NCBI RefSeq assembly: GCF_000021485.1
Contig: NC_011761.1
Coordinates: 1,518,001 to 1,582,000 of the forward strand
Source of the DNA: Acidithiobacillus ferrooxidans ATCC 23270
Lineage (GTDB): Bacteria; Pseudomonadota; Gammaproteobacteria; Acidithiobacillales; Acidithiobacillaceae
Length of the DNA: 64,000 nucleotides
Reading direction: 5' to 3'
The translations under genes were made by a program, and so were the position numbers. Below, in pieces: positions 27,748 through 37,286 of the stretch. Every line of letters begins with the position of its first letter. Position 1 is the first letter of the stretch. The notes beneath the pieces were generated by a model. It made no database searches. It was not told the origin of the DNA and was given only the letters and a program-made list of their open reading frames with translations.

Positions 27748-29367
27748 ATGGCATCCATACAGCTCCAGAATATAAAAAACAGACTGCGGCGAGAGGGTTC
27801 TCTGCAAGGCCTTATACTTGCCTGTGTGGGCGCTTCAATTGGCTCTGGGTGGCTGTTTGGACCACTATATACCGCGCAGCAGGCAGGGCCCTACGCGGTC
27901 GGTTCATGGATGATCGGCGCCTTCGCCATCCTTTTGCTGGCGCTGGTTTTTGCGGAACTTGGTCCGCTGATTCCCCGGGCTGGGGCAGTGGTTCATCTGG
28001 CCCACGTGGGAAACGGCCCGATCATTGGCCATATGTGGAGCTGGATCCTCTTTCTCTCTTATGCCACCATCGCGCCTATCGAAGTTACGGCCATACTGAC
28101 CTACGCCAATAATTACCTCCCGGGATTGCTACAGCAGCATTCTGACCTGCTCAGCGTCAAGGGTTTCGCCATCGCGCTGGTGTTGCTGGCCTTTTTTGTT
28201 GCCATCAATTTTCTGGTGGTGCACTGGGTGTTGAAAATCAACAATGGCGCTACCTGGTGGAAAATTTCGATTCCTGTATTGACGATTGGGGTATTGCTCG
28301 CCACATCCTGGCACCCCGGTAATTTCGTGGTGCATGCACAGAATGCCACGGCCGATTTTCACGGGATGTTCGTTGCCGTGGCCACCAGCGGTGTGATTTT
28401 CAGCCTGCTGGGTTTTCGTCATGCTATCGACCTGGCTGGAGAGAGTAAAAATCCGAAACGGGATGTGCCGATCGCCGTTATCGGCTCTGTCTTGATTGCA
28501 TCGGGAATTTATGTCGCTTTACAGATAGCTTTTATCGGTGCGATACATCCTGCCGATTTGGCGGCAGGAGGCTGGCGGCATCTGCGTTTTTCTGGAATCA
28601 ACGGTCCTTTTGCCGCCCTTGCCGCTGCGGTGGGGGCCGGCTGGCTGGCCGTGCTGCTGTACGTCGATGCGTTTGTATCACCGGGCGGGGCCGCATTGAT
28701 CTATACCACCACCGCAGCCCGCGTTACCCTGGCGACCGCTGATACCGGAGCAGCGCCCCCGTGGGTGGCATGCATCAATCGGCGCGGTGTTCCCTGGGCC
28801 AGCCTGATTTTGCTGTACGTAGTCGGTGCGGTGTTCTTTTTTCCCTTTCCCTCCTGGCAGAAAATGGTGGGTTATATCGCTTCCATGACGGTACTGTCGT
28901 ATGTCATCGGTCCTGTTGCGCTGATTCAATTGCGCCGCGCGATGCCGGATCTGGAACGCCCTTTTCGCCTGTGGGCAGCACCAGTTATCGCACCCTTCAC
29001 CTTCGTCGTGGCCAGCTGGATCGTGTTCTGGTCGGGTCTGAATACCCTGAATTTCATTTTCGGCACTTTGTTCGCCCTGCTCATCTTTTATGCCCTCACC
29101 GGTATCTGGCGGAAAGGAAGATGGTCCGCAATGGGGTGGCAGTATATGTGGTGGATTATTCCCTATTTCCTGGGTTTGTGGGGAATCAGTTGGCTGAGCC
29201 CGGCGGTTCTGGGCGGAACCGGGGTGCTTGGATTTTTTCCCGGCATGGCGGCAGTGGCCGTTTTGAGCCTGCTGATATTTTATGTGGCCATTCATCAGGC
29301 GGTGGCGGACAGTACCATGAGAGCCTACATGCAGCATTTCAGAAAGCGGGAAGCGGATGCGCCGTGA
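27748..29367 (+). CDS. APC-superfamily amino-acid permease
   Basis: The 539-residue protein has about 12 membrane segments. The first contains GASIGSGWLFGPL (about residues 27-39), the unwound Gly-rich helix that binds amino-acid substrates in APC carriers. The conserved FRHAIDLAGESKNPKRDVP follows segment 6 (about residues 229-247). It should import an amino acid or related compound by ion symport; the substrate is open. The ATG at 27748 has GGGAGA upstream. It stands alone behind its own strong promoter, just after the guaA-flanked insertion. Confidence 0.9.
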   Translation: MASIQLQNIKNRLRREGSLQGLILACVGASIGSGWLFGPLYTAQQAGPYAVGSWMIGAFAILLLALVFAELGPLIPRAGAVVHLAHVGNGPIIGHMWSWILFLSYATIAPIEVTAILTYANNYLPGLLQQHSDLLSVKGFAIALVLLAFFVAINFLVVHWVLKINNGATWWKISIPVLTIGVLLATSWHPGNFVVHAQNATADFHGMFVAVATSGVIFSLLGFRHAIDLAGESKNPKRDVPIAVIGSVLIASGIYVALQIAFIGAIHPADLAAGGWRHLRFSGINGPFAALAAAVGAGWLAVLLYVDAFVSPGGAALIYTTTAARVTLATADTGAAPPWVACINRRGVPWASLILLYVVGAVFFFPFPSWQKMVGYIASMTVLSYVIGPVALIQLRRAMPDLERPFRLWAAPVIAPFTFVVASWIVFWSGLNTLNFIFGTLFALLIFYALTGIWRKGRWSAMGWQYMWWIIPYFLGLWGISWLSPAVLGGTGVLGFFPGMAAVAVLSLLIFYVAIHQAVADSTMRAYMQHFRKREADAP

Positions 29368-29374
29368 GTCGCAT

Positions 29375-29422
29375 GTAAGCAGGTAATGGGTGACGGTGCT
29401 ACCGGCATGGGCTTACTTTTTT
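29375..29422 (+). terminator. Possible terminator after the permease gene
   Basis: GTAAGC (29375-29380) pairs with GCTTAC (29411-29416), directly followed by TTTTTT. The loop is long (30 bases) and only partly structured, so the call is moderate. Confidence 0.45.
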
Positions 29423-29457
29423 CAATAACAGATCTATTCGGTGATCAGGAGAGATGC

Positions 29458-30657
29458 ATGACGGATCGCATCGGGAAAAAACGGGCCACAGAACCTAACC
29501 GATGGTTGAATCGTTCCAATCTGCAAACGGATGCGAAGCGTTGGGTGATTAAAATTGGCAGCAGCCTGCTGACGAACGACGGCCAGCATCTGGATATCAC
29601 CGCGATACGCGCATGGATGCAGCAAATTCTGCTGTTGCATCAGCGTGGTGTGGAAGTGGTACTGGTGTCCTCCGGATCGGTAAGCGCTGGAATGCAACGT
29701 CTGGGCTGGACAGATCGGCCGGTTTCACTCAAAGCTCGACAAGCCGCGGCCAGCGTCGGTCAATCCGCCCTGATACATACCTACGAGAAGATGCTGCAGG
29801 AATGCGCGCAGCCCGAGAATGACCGTTTATACTGTGGTCAAGTGCTGTTGACCCACGATGATCTTCGTACCCGCCGGCGCTACCTGAATGCACGCTCCAC
29901 GTTACGTACGCTGCTGGACATGAACGTGCTGCCCATCATCAACGAAAATGATGTGGTTTCTTACAGTGCGATCAATCTGGGCGACAACGACACCCTGGCG
30001 GCATTGGTGAGCAACCTGCTGGATGCCGATATCCTGGTCATTCTTACCGATCAGACGGGACTGTTTGACGCTGATCCGCGCAGTCATCCCGAAGCAACGC
30101 TCCTGACGGAGGTGGGTGCAGGTGATCCGATGCTGGAGCGCATTGCCGGGGGAGGTGGATCCCGGATGGGAACGGGCGGTATGCTGGCCAAGGTGCGTGC
30201 TGCGGCACGTGCCGCGCGTTCCGGCACGTCGACGATCATTGCGGATGGACGCCGTCCGGAAGTCTTGCCGCGCTTGCATCAAGGGGAAGCGATCGGCACC
30301 TTCGTTCATGCCCGCTTACCTAAGCTGGCTGCGCGGAAGCGCTGGCTGGCCGGGCATCTGCGCAGCCACGGAGTGCTGCATCTGGATCAGGGAGCGGCCC
30401 GGGCGATTCTGGAGGAGGGAAGCAGCTTATTGCCGGTGGGCGTTATCGCGGTAGAAGGCACATTCCGGCGGGGGGATTTGGTCGTTTGCAAAGATCCGCT
30501 GGGGCGGGACATCGCCCGCGGTTTGATCAATCTCGACGCGCCGGTCGCTGCCCGCTGCTGCCGGAAACAGAGTCATGAACTGGCGGATGATCCTGAGGTG
30601 CTGGAAGATGTGCTGATTCATCGTGACAACTTGGTAATCAACGACTTGTTACTCTAA
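29458..30657 (+). CDS. proB: Glutamate 5-kinase
   Basis: ProB phosphorylates glutamate, the first step to proline. The 399-residue protein has an amino-acid kinase domain (WVIKIGSSLLTND, VLVSSGSVSAG, INENDVVS, LTDQTGLFDADPR, GGMLAKVRAA) and a C-terminal PUA domain from about residue 300, ending LIHRDNLVI. The first 25 residues, before the kinase core, are a polar extension not usual in the family. AGGAGAG precedes the ATG at 29458. proB usually follows obgE; here it stands alone next to a decayed copy of its own 3' end, so it may be a second or relocated copy. Confidence 0.93.
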   Translation: MTDRIGKKRATEPNRWLNRSNLQTDAKRWVIKIGSSLLTNDGQHLDITAIRAWMQQILLLHQRGVEVVLVSSGSVSAGMQRLGWTDRPVSLKARQAAASVGQSALIHTYEKMLQECAQPENDRLYCGQVLLTHDDLRTRRRYLNARSTLRTLLDMNVLPIINENDVVSYSAINLGDNDTLAALVSNLLDADILVILTDQTGLFDADPRSHPEATLLTEVGAGDPMLERIAGGGGSRMGTGGMLAKVRAAARAARSGTSTIIADGRRPEVLPRLHQGEAIGTFVHARLPKLAARKRWLAGHLRSHGVLHLDQGAARAILEEGSSLLPVGVIAVEGTFRRGDLVVCKDPLGRDIARGLINLDAPVAARCCRKQSHELADDPEVLEDVLIHRDNLVINDLLL

Positions 30658-30665
30658 AAAGCGGT

Positions 30666-30773
30666 GAAACGGCTGACGATCCCGAAGCGATAGGGGATGT
30701 ACCGATACTGATCCATCGCGATAGCCTGATGGTTAATGCTCCCCCGTCGGCGGAGCCATATTCCCGTCCATAG
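30666..30773 (+). pseudogene. Decayed duplicate of the proB 3' end
   Basis: Eight bases after the proB stop a 35-codon frame without a start reads Glu-Thr-Ala-Asp-Asp-Pro-Glu-Ala-Ile, then LIHRDSLMVN. This lines up with the end of the intact ProB just before it (ELADDPEV...LIHRDNLVIN). The DNA has diverged a lot but the protein match is clear. It is the remnant of a second proB C terminus, tandem and in the same direction, and its end overlaps the 3' end of the convergent channel gene. Confidence 0.7.
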
Positions 30774-33090
30774 GTAAAATCCGACCGGGAATAATGTGGA
30801 CGTCCTGCTGCTGGTGCGCCAGTGTTATGTTATGGCGGAGCAGACTTTCCACCACGGAAGCACGCAGGTCGGTCTGCACGTTATAACTCTTGTTACAGTC
30901 GTCCAGATACACCCGCAGATAGAATTGCAGGGCATTTTCGCTGACATCCAGTAACAGCGCGGTGGGCGGAATACCGCGCGGATCATCTTGCAGGACGTCG
31001 GGGTGGTTTTGACCTTCCGCTACCAGCAGCTGCTTTACCAGCGGGATATCGGCATCATGGGCAATGCTGAAGGGGATCATCAGGCGCAACACGCTATTTG
31101 TGTACATCCAGTTGGTCACCTGGCCAGAGATCAGTTCAGAATTAGGAACGAAGACTTCAGTGCGGTCAAAAGTAAGGATCAGAGTGTAACGGATGCTCAT
31201 CTTCTGCACATATCCCTGAGTGTTCCCCACCTGAATCCAGTCACCAACACGAATGGGACGCTCCAATAGCAGAATCAGACCAGACACAAAATTATTGACG
31301 ATATTTTGCAGGCCAAAGCCGATGCCTACCGATAGGGCGCCGGCGACGATGGCAAGATTACCGAGTGCGACACCGGCGGTAGAGAGTGCAATCAGCACCG
31401 CGATAATGAACCCGGTATAGCGGAGGATGGATAATACGGAGTGGCGGGCTCCGCTTTCCATATGGTTGATAATCCGCGAGTTATCAGACAGGTATTTCTG
31501 GACCAGGGCGTTGATGTTGAACAGGATGGCGAGCAGTATCGCGGCGATCACCCAGCGGAAGGGCTGGATGTGAAAACCGGCAATGGTGAATCCGGTGATA
31601 AAATATTTCCAGATCAAGGTAAATCCTGTATGCGTCAGGCCCCAGGCATGCAGGACGAAGGCCGCCACCCCCAACCATACGGCGGTGTAACTTATCGTAC
31701 TGAACCAGGTTATCCATGGCAGGGGCTGATCTTCCTTCACGCGTAGGCGGCGGCGCAGGAAATGTTGCCAGAAACCGGATTTTTGTGCCGCCCGCATCCA
31801 GAATTCGGCAAGCCCCCAGGACAACAGGAACCCCATGCTGAGGGCCAGCAGGGACGTCAGCAGGCCGAAGAACAGATAATTGGAAAGGTTGCGATAACCG
31901 GACAGCGTACATATGGCGGTAGCGATCAGGGCCAGAAGCAGGACCATCCTGGGCAGCGGATGAGATCGGAAAGGCTTTTGCACGCCCATTCGCCAGACCA
32001 GCCATAACACCGCGCTGAGGAGGACTAGATGATATGCGGACACGAAAAAGGCCTGGTCTGCTGCGGACAAGGGATCCTGAGGGGAAATGCCTATCCACAC
32101 GAGTCCGAACAGGGAGAGGAGGGCAATGAACCGCAGGGTTCGCAGTGCGGAGCGCAGCGTCTGCTGCTCCCAGGAAAAATGGCGGCTGACGATGCCGGAC
32201 GACCGCAGGGCCCACGCGAGCAGCATGGAGATAGCGGCATAGGTGCCCCAGGTGCCGAATATGAGGGCAATGAGAGGCGAAAAGGTGTCTGTAATATAGC
32301 TTGAGGCTGCAGCCGCGGCGACGCCTCCCAGCAGGGGCGCATAATGGTAGAAATTTCGCTGCGTATCGGATAAATCCCGCGTGCGATGAATGGCCTTGGC
32401 CAAAGGCACCCGCAGAAACGACAGCAGGGCAAACAGGAAGATACCGATCCCGGCGGAGAGTTGCAGGCCCTTCTGGGCAAAAATGGAATGTTCATTCCAG
32501 GTAAGCCAGAAATGCCGCTCGGCAATCCAGGTAGTGGCAGGAGTAGACAGAAGGGCTACGGCCTGCTGCCAGATGTCGTGATCGTGGCGCAACAGCATTT
32601 GGGCCAGTAGCGCATCACGTTGTTCGCGGATCTGTCGGCCCAGATCCGCACTCGCAATGGCGAGAATCTTACAGGTGGCGAGTTCCCCGCTGAGAGTTTT
32701 CTGCTCATTCTGCAGCTTCTGGCGTAAAACCGTCAGATTCTCGGGCTCGCCGGCGACGGCGGGTCCAAGAATGCCCAGGGCTTTGTCCGTCTGGCTCAGA
32801 TTGCTGTTTTTTTCGGTCATGCAGACGTCTGCATCATGGCCAATGGCGGTTACGCTTTTCTGCCAGTTCTGAAGTTGCCGCGTATCCGCATGCTGTGACA
32901 GCCCGCGGTGGATGGTCTGCAACGTGTCGTTAGCCGTCGCAAGTTGCAAGCCCGATGCCTGGGCCAGCAGCGGAATCGTCCACATTGCAAGGAGCATCCC
33001 CAGCAGAAAATAGCCTGAACATGAACTTCGCCTGTTGTCGGGTGTGCCGTTGTCGATCGGCCCAATGCTTATCCGGTTGATCACGCGCAT
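30733..33090 (-). CDS. Large mechanosensitive channel, MscS superfamily (MscK-like)
   Basis: The 785-residue protein has an export signal (about residues 25-46), a periplasmic helical region (about 47-200), a row of about eleven membrane segments and a C-terminal MscS core. The pore helix is LAIVAGALSVGIGFGLQNIVNNFVSG, split here after the Gly-Phe-Gly turn, followed by LLERPIRVGDWIQVG and the cytoplasmic vestibule. MscK-type channels release solutes on hypo-osmotic shock and are K+-sensitive. AAGGAG lies against the ATG at 33090, so the GTG at 33084, six bases downstream of it, may be the true start. The last codons overlap the proB remnant. Confidence 0.88.
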   Translation of the reverse strand: MRVINRISIGPIDNGTPDNRRSSCSGYFLLGMLLAMWTIPLLAQASGLQLATANDTLQTIHRGLSQHADTRQLQNWQKSVTAIGHDADVCMTEKNSNLSQTDKALGILGPAVAGEPENLTVLRQKLQNEQKTLSGELATCKILAIASADLGRQIREQRDALLAQMLLRHDHDIWQQAVALLSTPATTWIAERHFWLTWNEHSIFAQKGLQLSAGIGIFLFALLSFLRVPLAKAIHRTRDLSDTQRNFYHYAPLLGGVAAAAASSYITDTFSPLIALIFGTWGTYAAISMLLAWALRSSGIVSRHFSWEQQTLRSALRTLRFIALLSLFGLVWIGISPQDPLSAADQAFFVSAYHLVLLSAVLWLVWRMGVQKPFRSHPLPRMVLLLALIATAICTLSGYRNLSNYLFFGLLTSLLALSMGFLLSWGLAEFWMRAAQKSGFWQHFLRRRLRVKEDQPLPWITWFSTISYTAVWLGVAAFVLHAWGLTHTGFTLIWKYFITGFTIAGFHIQPFRWVIAAILLAILFNINALVQKYLSDNSRIINHMESGARHSVLSILRYTGFIIAVLIALSTAGVALGNLAIVAGALSVGIGFGLQNIVNNFVSGLILLLERPIRVGDWIQVGNTQGYVQKMSIRYTLILTFDRTEVFVPNSELISGQVTNWMYTNSVLRLMIPFSIAHDADIPLVKQLLVAEGQNHPDVLQDDPRGIPPTALLLDVSENALQFYLRVYLDDCNKSYNVQTDLRASVVESLLRHNITLAHQQQDVHIIPGRILPMDGNMAPPTGEH

Positions 33091-33461
33091 CTCCTTCCTT
33101 GAACTGTTTTCCACCCGCCGGTAACCGGGCATCGGGCAAAAATCGTTTGTTACGTTATCACAAGGTGGGGTTATGTTGCTCCCACCGGATGTAGTTCTGC
33201 GGAAACGCCCTAACTGTTTATTTATTCGATGAAAAATAAATCGGAGAGGATTATGTGTCGGGAGCTGACGACAGGAACGCCGGTATTTGGCGCAGTATGA
33301 CAGAAGTTTTGCACGTCGCGATGCTTTGGTCCGATGCCCGCAAAAAATGCGCATAACCTTGTGTCTGCGTGCCATGTCCGTCGCTGGATGCTGTATATAT
33401 TGCGCCATGGCATGATACTTGCTTGACTTATTGCGCATCCGACGATCCAAAAGGAACAGTC
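33091..33461. other. Divergent intergenic region, AT-rich, no gene found
   Basis: These 371 bases separate the channel gene (minus) from a small secreted protein gene (plus). Open frames here lack ribosome sites and family matches. Both promoters should lie here, but I do not see a convincing consensus pair. Confidence 0.4.
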
Positions 33462-33740
33462 ATGAAAAAGCCCATCTATAATACCCTGTTAACGATGTTG
33501 ATCGCCGCACCTTTTGTGGCTTTGGGGAGTTTTGTGAATACGGTGACCCCCATCGCCAGCCCCACACATACCGCATCTGTCCAACCGGTGTTGCAATCCG
33601 GTTTGCAGACAGTCAGTGCCGTGGGCCAGGTGGTGGGCCATGTGGAACAGGCTCAGTGGCTGAAGCTGACGCCCGCGTCTCCGGAGGAAGGGAAGCCGGT
33701 AGGCGAAGCTGTCGACGTGGTGCAGATCTGGTCCGTATGA
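33462..33740 (+). CDS. Small exported protein of unknown function
   Basis: AAGGA lies 6 bases before the ATG at 33462. The 92-residue product opens with Met-Lys-Lys and a hydrophobic stretch (LLTMLIAAPFVALGSF), a probable signal peptide or anchor. The rest is a polar Ser/Thr/Pro/Val-rich tail without Cys. It ends Val-Gln-Ile-Trp-Ser-Val, 26 bases before the convergent ferritin-like gene. No family recognised. Confidence 0.55.
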   Translation: MKKPIYNTLLTMLIAAPFVALGSFVNTVTPIASPTHTASVQPVLQSGLQTVSAVGQVVGHVEQAQWLKLTPASPEEGKPVGEAVDVVQIWSV

Positions 33741-33766
33741 GTGTGCCCGACCGGCGTGCGCGACGC

Positions 33767-34591
33767 TCAACCGAGTATGGCGCGGCGTGCGCCGTGGCTG
33801 AGCAGGGGGAGTGCAGCCCTTTGCAGCATGGGGGGCAGGGCGACGGGTTTGAGCAGCATCTTGATGGCCATATCGAAAGGGTAATAGCGATCCACCCAGC
33901 CGCCTATGCGTTTCCGGAACGCGGCAAAGTCCTCTATGAAAAACTTCTCTCCCGGATTTTTCACTTCAAAAGCATTTTTGATCGCCAGATAGCTGTCTTC
34001 CTGCTCTGCTTCCGCTACTCGTTTCCATAGTTCGCGACCGATACGCCAGCGCGAATTTTTTTCGGCGGCCTGATATTGCCTGAAAATTCTGTAAAAATAT
34101 TTGTAGTGGTGGACTTCGTCAGCGCGGATGTGTGCGGCGATCTGGCGCAGCACCGGCTCCGGGCTCGCCGCCTGAATCATGGTGTAGAAGCTGGCCGTAC
34201 CCGTCTCGACGACACAACGCGAAGCCATCTCCAGCGCGTGCGTGGGGCCGAGCAGTTCTGTGCGGCAGCAGGGCGCATACGCCGTCACGAAGCCCTGATA
34301 TGCACGTTCCCAGTCGAAATCCGGCCAGACAAAGAGCACGTACCGGCGCAGCGCGTGCCCGTGCTGTACCTCTTCCATCTCCCACTCCTGGCGCAACCAT
34401 GTGGTGGCGCCGACGTTTTCCTGGTAATACTCCACCAGGTTGCGGGTATAGAGATCGGAGAGCGTTTCTACAAAAGAGGCGCCGGCTAACAGGTAAAACC
34501 AGTCGGTGTTGCCGATGATCTTTTCTTTTTCAATGGTGGCATAGGGAATATCGGTCAGAGACCAGGTCGGACGAACGCTATCTGCGGGCAT
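33767..34591 (-). CDS. Diiron ferritin-like protein (acyl-ACP desaturase-like fold)
   Basis: The 274-residue all-helical protein carries two carboxylate-bridged diiron motifs: Glu-Met-Glu-Glu-Val-Gln-His (about residues 70-76) and Arg-Ala-Asp-Glu-Val-His-His (about 157-163). Further Glu residues occur between them (ETGTASFYTM region). This is the layout of ferritin-like and soluble desaturase proteins, which use a diiron centre for oxidation or oxygen handling. AGGAGG precedes the ATG. There is no ferredoxin or acyl carrier gene nearby, so the substrate cannot be told. Confidence 0.75.
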   Translation of the reverse strand: MPADSVRPTWSLTDIPYATIEKEKIIGNTDWFYLLAGASFVETLSDLYTRNLVEYYQENVGATTWLRQEWEMEEVQHGHALRRYVLFVWPDFDWERAYQGFVTAYAPCCRTELLGPTHALEMASRCVVETGTASFYTMIQAASPEPVLRQIAAHIRADEVHHYKYFYRIFRQYQAAEKNSRWRIGRELWKRVAEAEQEDSYLAIKNAFEVKNPGEKFFIEDFAAFRKRIGGWVDRYYPFDMAIKMLLKPVALPPMLQRAALPLLSHGARRAILG

Positions 34592-34729
34592 TGTGTTGGC
34601 CGCCTCCTTGAACTGCGGTTGATAAGACCTTTAACTATAGCGCACATCTGGCGGGGCCGCGCGTGGCTGGCGTATTATCCCCCGGGTACCTGCCCAGGGC
34701 AGGTAATGTTGCGTTTTCAGGAGGCCGTC

Positions 34730-35365
34730 ATGGCGTTATGTGTGGAATTGCATCCCGTGAACCCGCAACCGCGATTGCTGGCGCAAGCGGCTGAAGTGTT
34801 GCGCGGGGGGGGCTTGCTGGTTTACCCAACGGATACCTGTTATGCCTTGGGCTGTACGGTGGCGGCACGGGAGTCCCAGGAGCGGCTGCGGCGCATCCGG
34901 CAACTGGATTTGCAGCATGACCTTTCGCTACTGTTTTCCAGTATTTCTCAGTTGACCGACTATGCCCAACTAGACGATCGCGCCTACGCACTGCTGCGTA
35001 GAATCCTGCCCGGACCTTATACCTTCATCTTGCCGGCGACCCGGGATGTGCCGCGTCGCCTCGCCGACCCGAAAAAGCGCAGTATCGGTGTACGCATACC
35101 CGCGAGCCCCCTCTGTGAGGGGCTGATTGCCGAATTGGGAGAGCCCCTGATGAGTTCCACCCTGCAGCTCCCCGGTGCCACTGCACCGCTGACGGATCCC
35201 GATGAAATCTGCAAAACGATGGGCAATCAGGTGGATATGGTGCTGCTGTCCGGCCCTGGCGGGGTGCGCTGTTCAACGGTGGTGGATTTGCTGCAGTGGC
35301 CGCCCCGATTGCTTCGCGAAGGTGCCGGGGATCCGGCAGCGCTGGGTCTGGGTGCTGCCGTCTGA
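34730..35365 (+). CDS. Threonylcarbamoyl-AMP synthase family protein (Sua5/YciO/YrdC)
   Basis: The 211-residue protein has the YrdC fold: LVYPTDTCYALGC (about residues 30-42), the KR-like loop region after RLRRIRQLD, LPGPYTFILPAT and SIGVRIP. TsaC/Sua5 make threonylcarbamoyl-AMP for the t6A modification of ANN-reading tRNAs; YciO paralogues have a weaker or different role. This one has the YciO-like LRRIRQLD instead of the Lys-x-Arg core of TsaC, so I lean to the YciO branch. GGAGG lies before the ATG at 34730. It heads the M50-trpS-scpAB cluster, as YciO genes often do. Confidence 0.85.
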   Translation: MALCVELHPVNPQPRLLAQAAEVLRGGGLLVYPTDTCYALGCTVAARESQERLRRIRQLDLQHDLSLLFSSISQLTDYAQLDDRAYALLRRILPGPYTFILPATRDVPRRLADPKKRSIGVRIPASPLCEGLIAELGEPLMSSTLQLPGATAPLTDPDEICKTMGNQVDMVLLSGPGGVRCSTVVDLLQWPPRLLREGAGDPAALGLGAAV

Positions 35366-35415
35366 GATGTCGGTGGTATTAGGCGGGCGGGTCAGTACAC
35401 TGATATACTCCGGCC

Positions 35416-36075
35416 ATGTCTGACGCCGCGCAATTTATCCAAACCTTGGCCATTTGGGCCATTCCTGTACTGTTCGCCATTACCGTGCACGAGGTGGCCC
35501 ATGGCTGGGTCGCCTGGAAACGGGGCGACCCGACGGCCATGCTCATGGGGCGGCTAACCCTGAATCCCATTAAACACATCGATCCCTTCGGAACGATTCT
35601 TCTGCCGGGCATACTGCTCCTGCTTCATTCGCCCTTTCTATTCGGCTATGCCAAACCGGTGCCGGTCAATTTTGACGGGCTGAAAGATCCCAAGCGCGAT
35701 ATGGTGCTTGTCGCCATCGCCGGGCCGGCCGCCAACCTCTTGATGGCCTTCTTCTGGACGTTGGTGCTGTGGCTCGGCGGACATCTTCCCGGTGCCCTGG
35801 CCTATCTTGATGAACCCATGCAGTTGATGGGTAAAGCGGGCATCATGATCAACGTGATCCTGATCATTTTCAATCTGATTCCTATCCCGCCGCTGGACGG
35901 CGGCCGGGTGGCTGTGGGGCTCTTGCCGCCGTCCGCCAGCATTGCCCTGAGTCGGATTGAACCTTACGGGTTCATCATCCTGATCGTGCTGCTGTTCACC
36001 GGCGTGCTCTGGTCTGTGCTGGGTCCCCTTTTTCTGATGATGAGCAATTTTTTTCTGACGATGGGTGGTTGGTGA
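35416..36075 (+). CDS. Site-2-protease family membrane metalloprotease (M50)
   Basis: The 219-residue membrane protein has the zinc motif His-Glu-Val-Ala-His at residues 25-29 in its first helix. The second motif IPIPPLDGGRV (near residue 158) supplies the third ligand Asp. These compact M50 proteases lack the PDZ domains of RseP and their substrates are mostly unknown. The stop overlaps the trpS start (TGATG). Confidence 0.9.
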   Translation: MSDAAQFIQTLAIWAIPVLFAITVHEVAHGWVAWKRGDPTAMLMGRLTLNPIKHIDPFGTILLPGILLLLHSPFLFGYAKPVPVNFDGLKDPKRDMVLVAIAGPAANLLMAFFWTLVLWLGGHLPGALAYLDEPMQLMGKAGIMINVILIIFNLIPIPPLDGGRVAVGLLPPSASIALSRIEPYGFIILIVLLFTGVLWSVLGPLFLMMSNFFLTMGGW

Positions 36076-37286
36076 TGAGAGAGATCATCGTTTCCGGCAT
36101 GCGCCCGACGGGCCGCCTGCATCTGGGGCATTATCATGGCGTACTGAAAAACTGGCTGCGTCTGCAGGAGGAAGCGGAGTGCTATTTCTTCGTCGCCGAC
36201 TGGCATGCGCTGACTACCCATTATGAGACGATCCAGGGGATCAGTGTTGCGGTCTGGGATCTGCTCATCGAATGGTTGGCCGTGGGTGTGGACCCGGACA
36301 AAGCCGTGCTCTTCATCCAGTCCCATGTGCCAGAACATGCCGAACTCGCGCTGCTGCTGGGAATGCTGACACCGCTTTCCTGGCTGGAGCGTGTCCCGAC
36401 CTTCAAAGATCAGCAGGAAAAACTGCGCGAACGTGACCTTGCCACCTTCGGTTTCCTGGGCTACCCGCTGTTGATGACGGCAGACATTCTGGTTTATGAC
36501 GCTCACAAGGTACCTGTGGGCGCAGATCAGGTCGCGCATCTGGAGATCAGCCGGGAGTTGGCGCGGCGTTTCAACAGTTTTTACGGGCGCGACGCCGATG
36601 CCGCGACCCAGGTGGAAAAGGGTCTGCAGGTCATGGGCAAGCGTGCGGCGAAGACTTTTTTGTCCTTGCAGCAGCGCTTCCAGCAGGATGGCGATGCGCT
36701 GGCCGTGAGCGAGGCAGTGGTATTCCTGGGAGGGCAGGCGGGACTCAGCGCCGAGATGCGCGAGCAACTCCTGGCCCATCTGGAAGGCAAGGGCCGCGAA
36801 ATCCTTCGCGAACCACAGGCGCTTTTGACGGCGGCTTCCAAAATGCCGGGGCTTGACGGGCAGAAAATGAGCAAGTCCTACGGGAATACCATCCCGTTAC
36901 GCGAAGCGCCGGAGGTGGTTCGGAAAAAAATACGTACCATGCCCACCGATCCGGCACGGGTGGCACGCACGGATCCTGGCACGCCGGAAAAGTGCCCGGT
37001 CTGGGCCTTGCATCAGGTGTATTCCGGGCCTGAGACGCAGGCATGGGTCCGCAACGGCTGTACGACGGCGAGTATCGGCTGCCTGGATTGTAAACAGCCG
37101 GTGATCGAAGCCGTGCTCGCCGAACAGGCCCCGATCCGTGAACGCGCGGAGTACTGGGCGGCACGTCCGCAACAACTCACGGAAATCGCCCATGCGGGCG
37201 CTCAACGTGCCCGCCAGCGTGCCGCACAAACGCTGGAGCGGGTCCGTGCGGCCATGGGGCTGGCCCATGAGCGTCACGACTGCTGA
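36075..37286 (+). CDS. trpS: Tryptophanyl-tRNA synthetase
   Basis: The class I synthetase charges tRNA-Trp. The 403-residue protein has the His-Leu-Gly-His signature at residues 16-19, the KMSKS loop (LDGQKMSKSYGN) near residue 265, and a long C-terminal part with Cys residues (CLDCK near residue 340). It is longer than the 330-residue E. coli enzyme, as in many beta/gamma relatives. The ATG overlaps the M50 stop, and the end overlaps the scpA start by 20 bases. Confidence 0.96.
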   Translation: MREIIVSGMRPTGRLHLGHYHGVLKNWLRLQEEAECYFFVADWHALTTHYETIQGISVAVWDLLIEWLAVGVDPDKAVLFIQSHVPEHAELALLLGMLTPLSWLERVPTFKDQQEKLRERDLATFGFLGYPLLMTADILVYDAHKVPVGADQVAHLEISRELARRFNSFYGRDADAATQVEKGLQVMGKRAAKTFLSLQQRFQQDGDALAVSEAVVFLGGQAGLSAEMREQLLAHLEGKGREILREPQALLTAASKMPGLDGQKMSKSYGNTIPLREAPEVVRKKIRTMPTDPARVARTDPGTPEKCPVWALHQVYSGPETQAWVRNGCTTASIGCLDCKQPVIEAVLAEQAPIRERAEYWAARPQQLTEIAHAGAQRARQRAAQTLERVRAAMGLAHERHDC

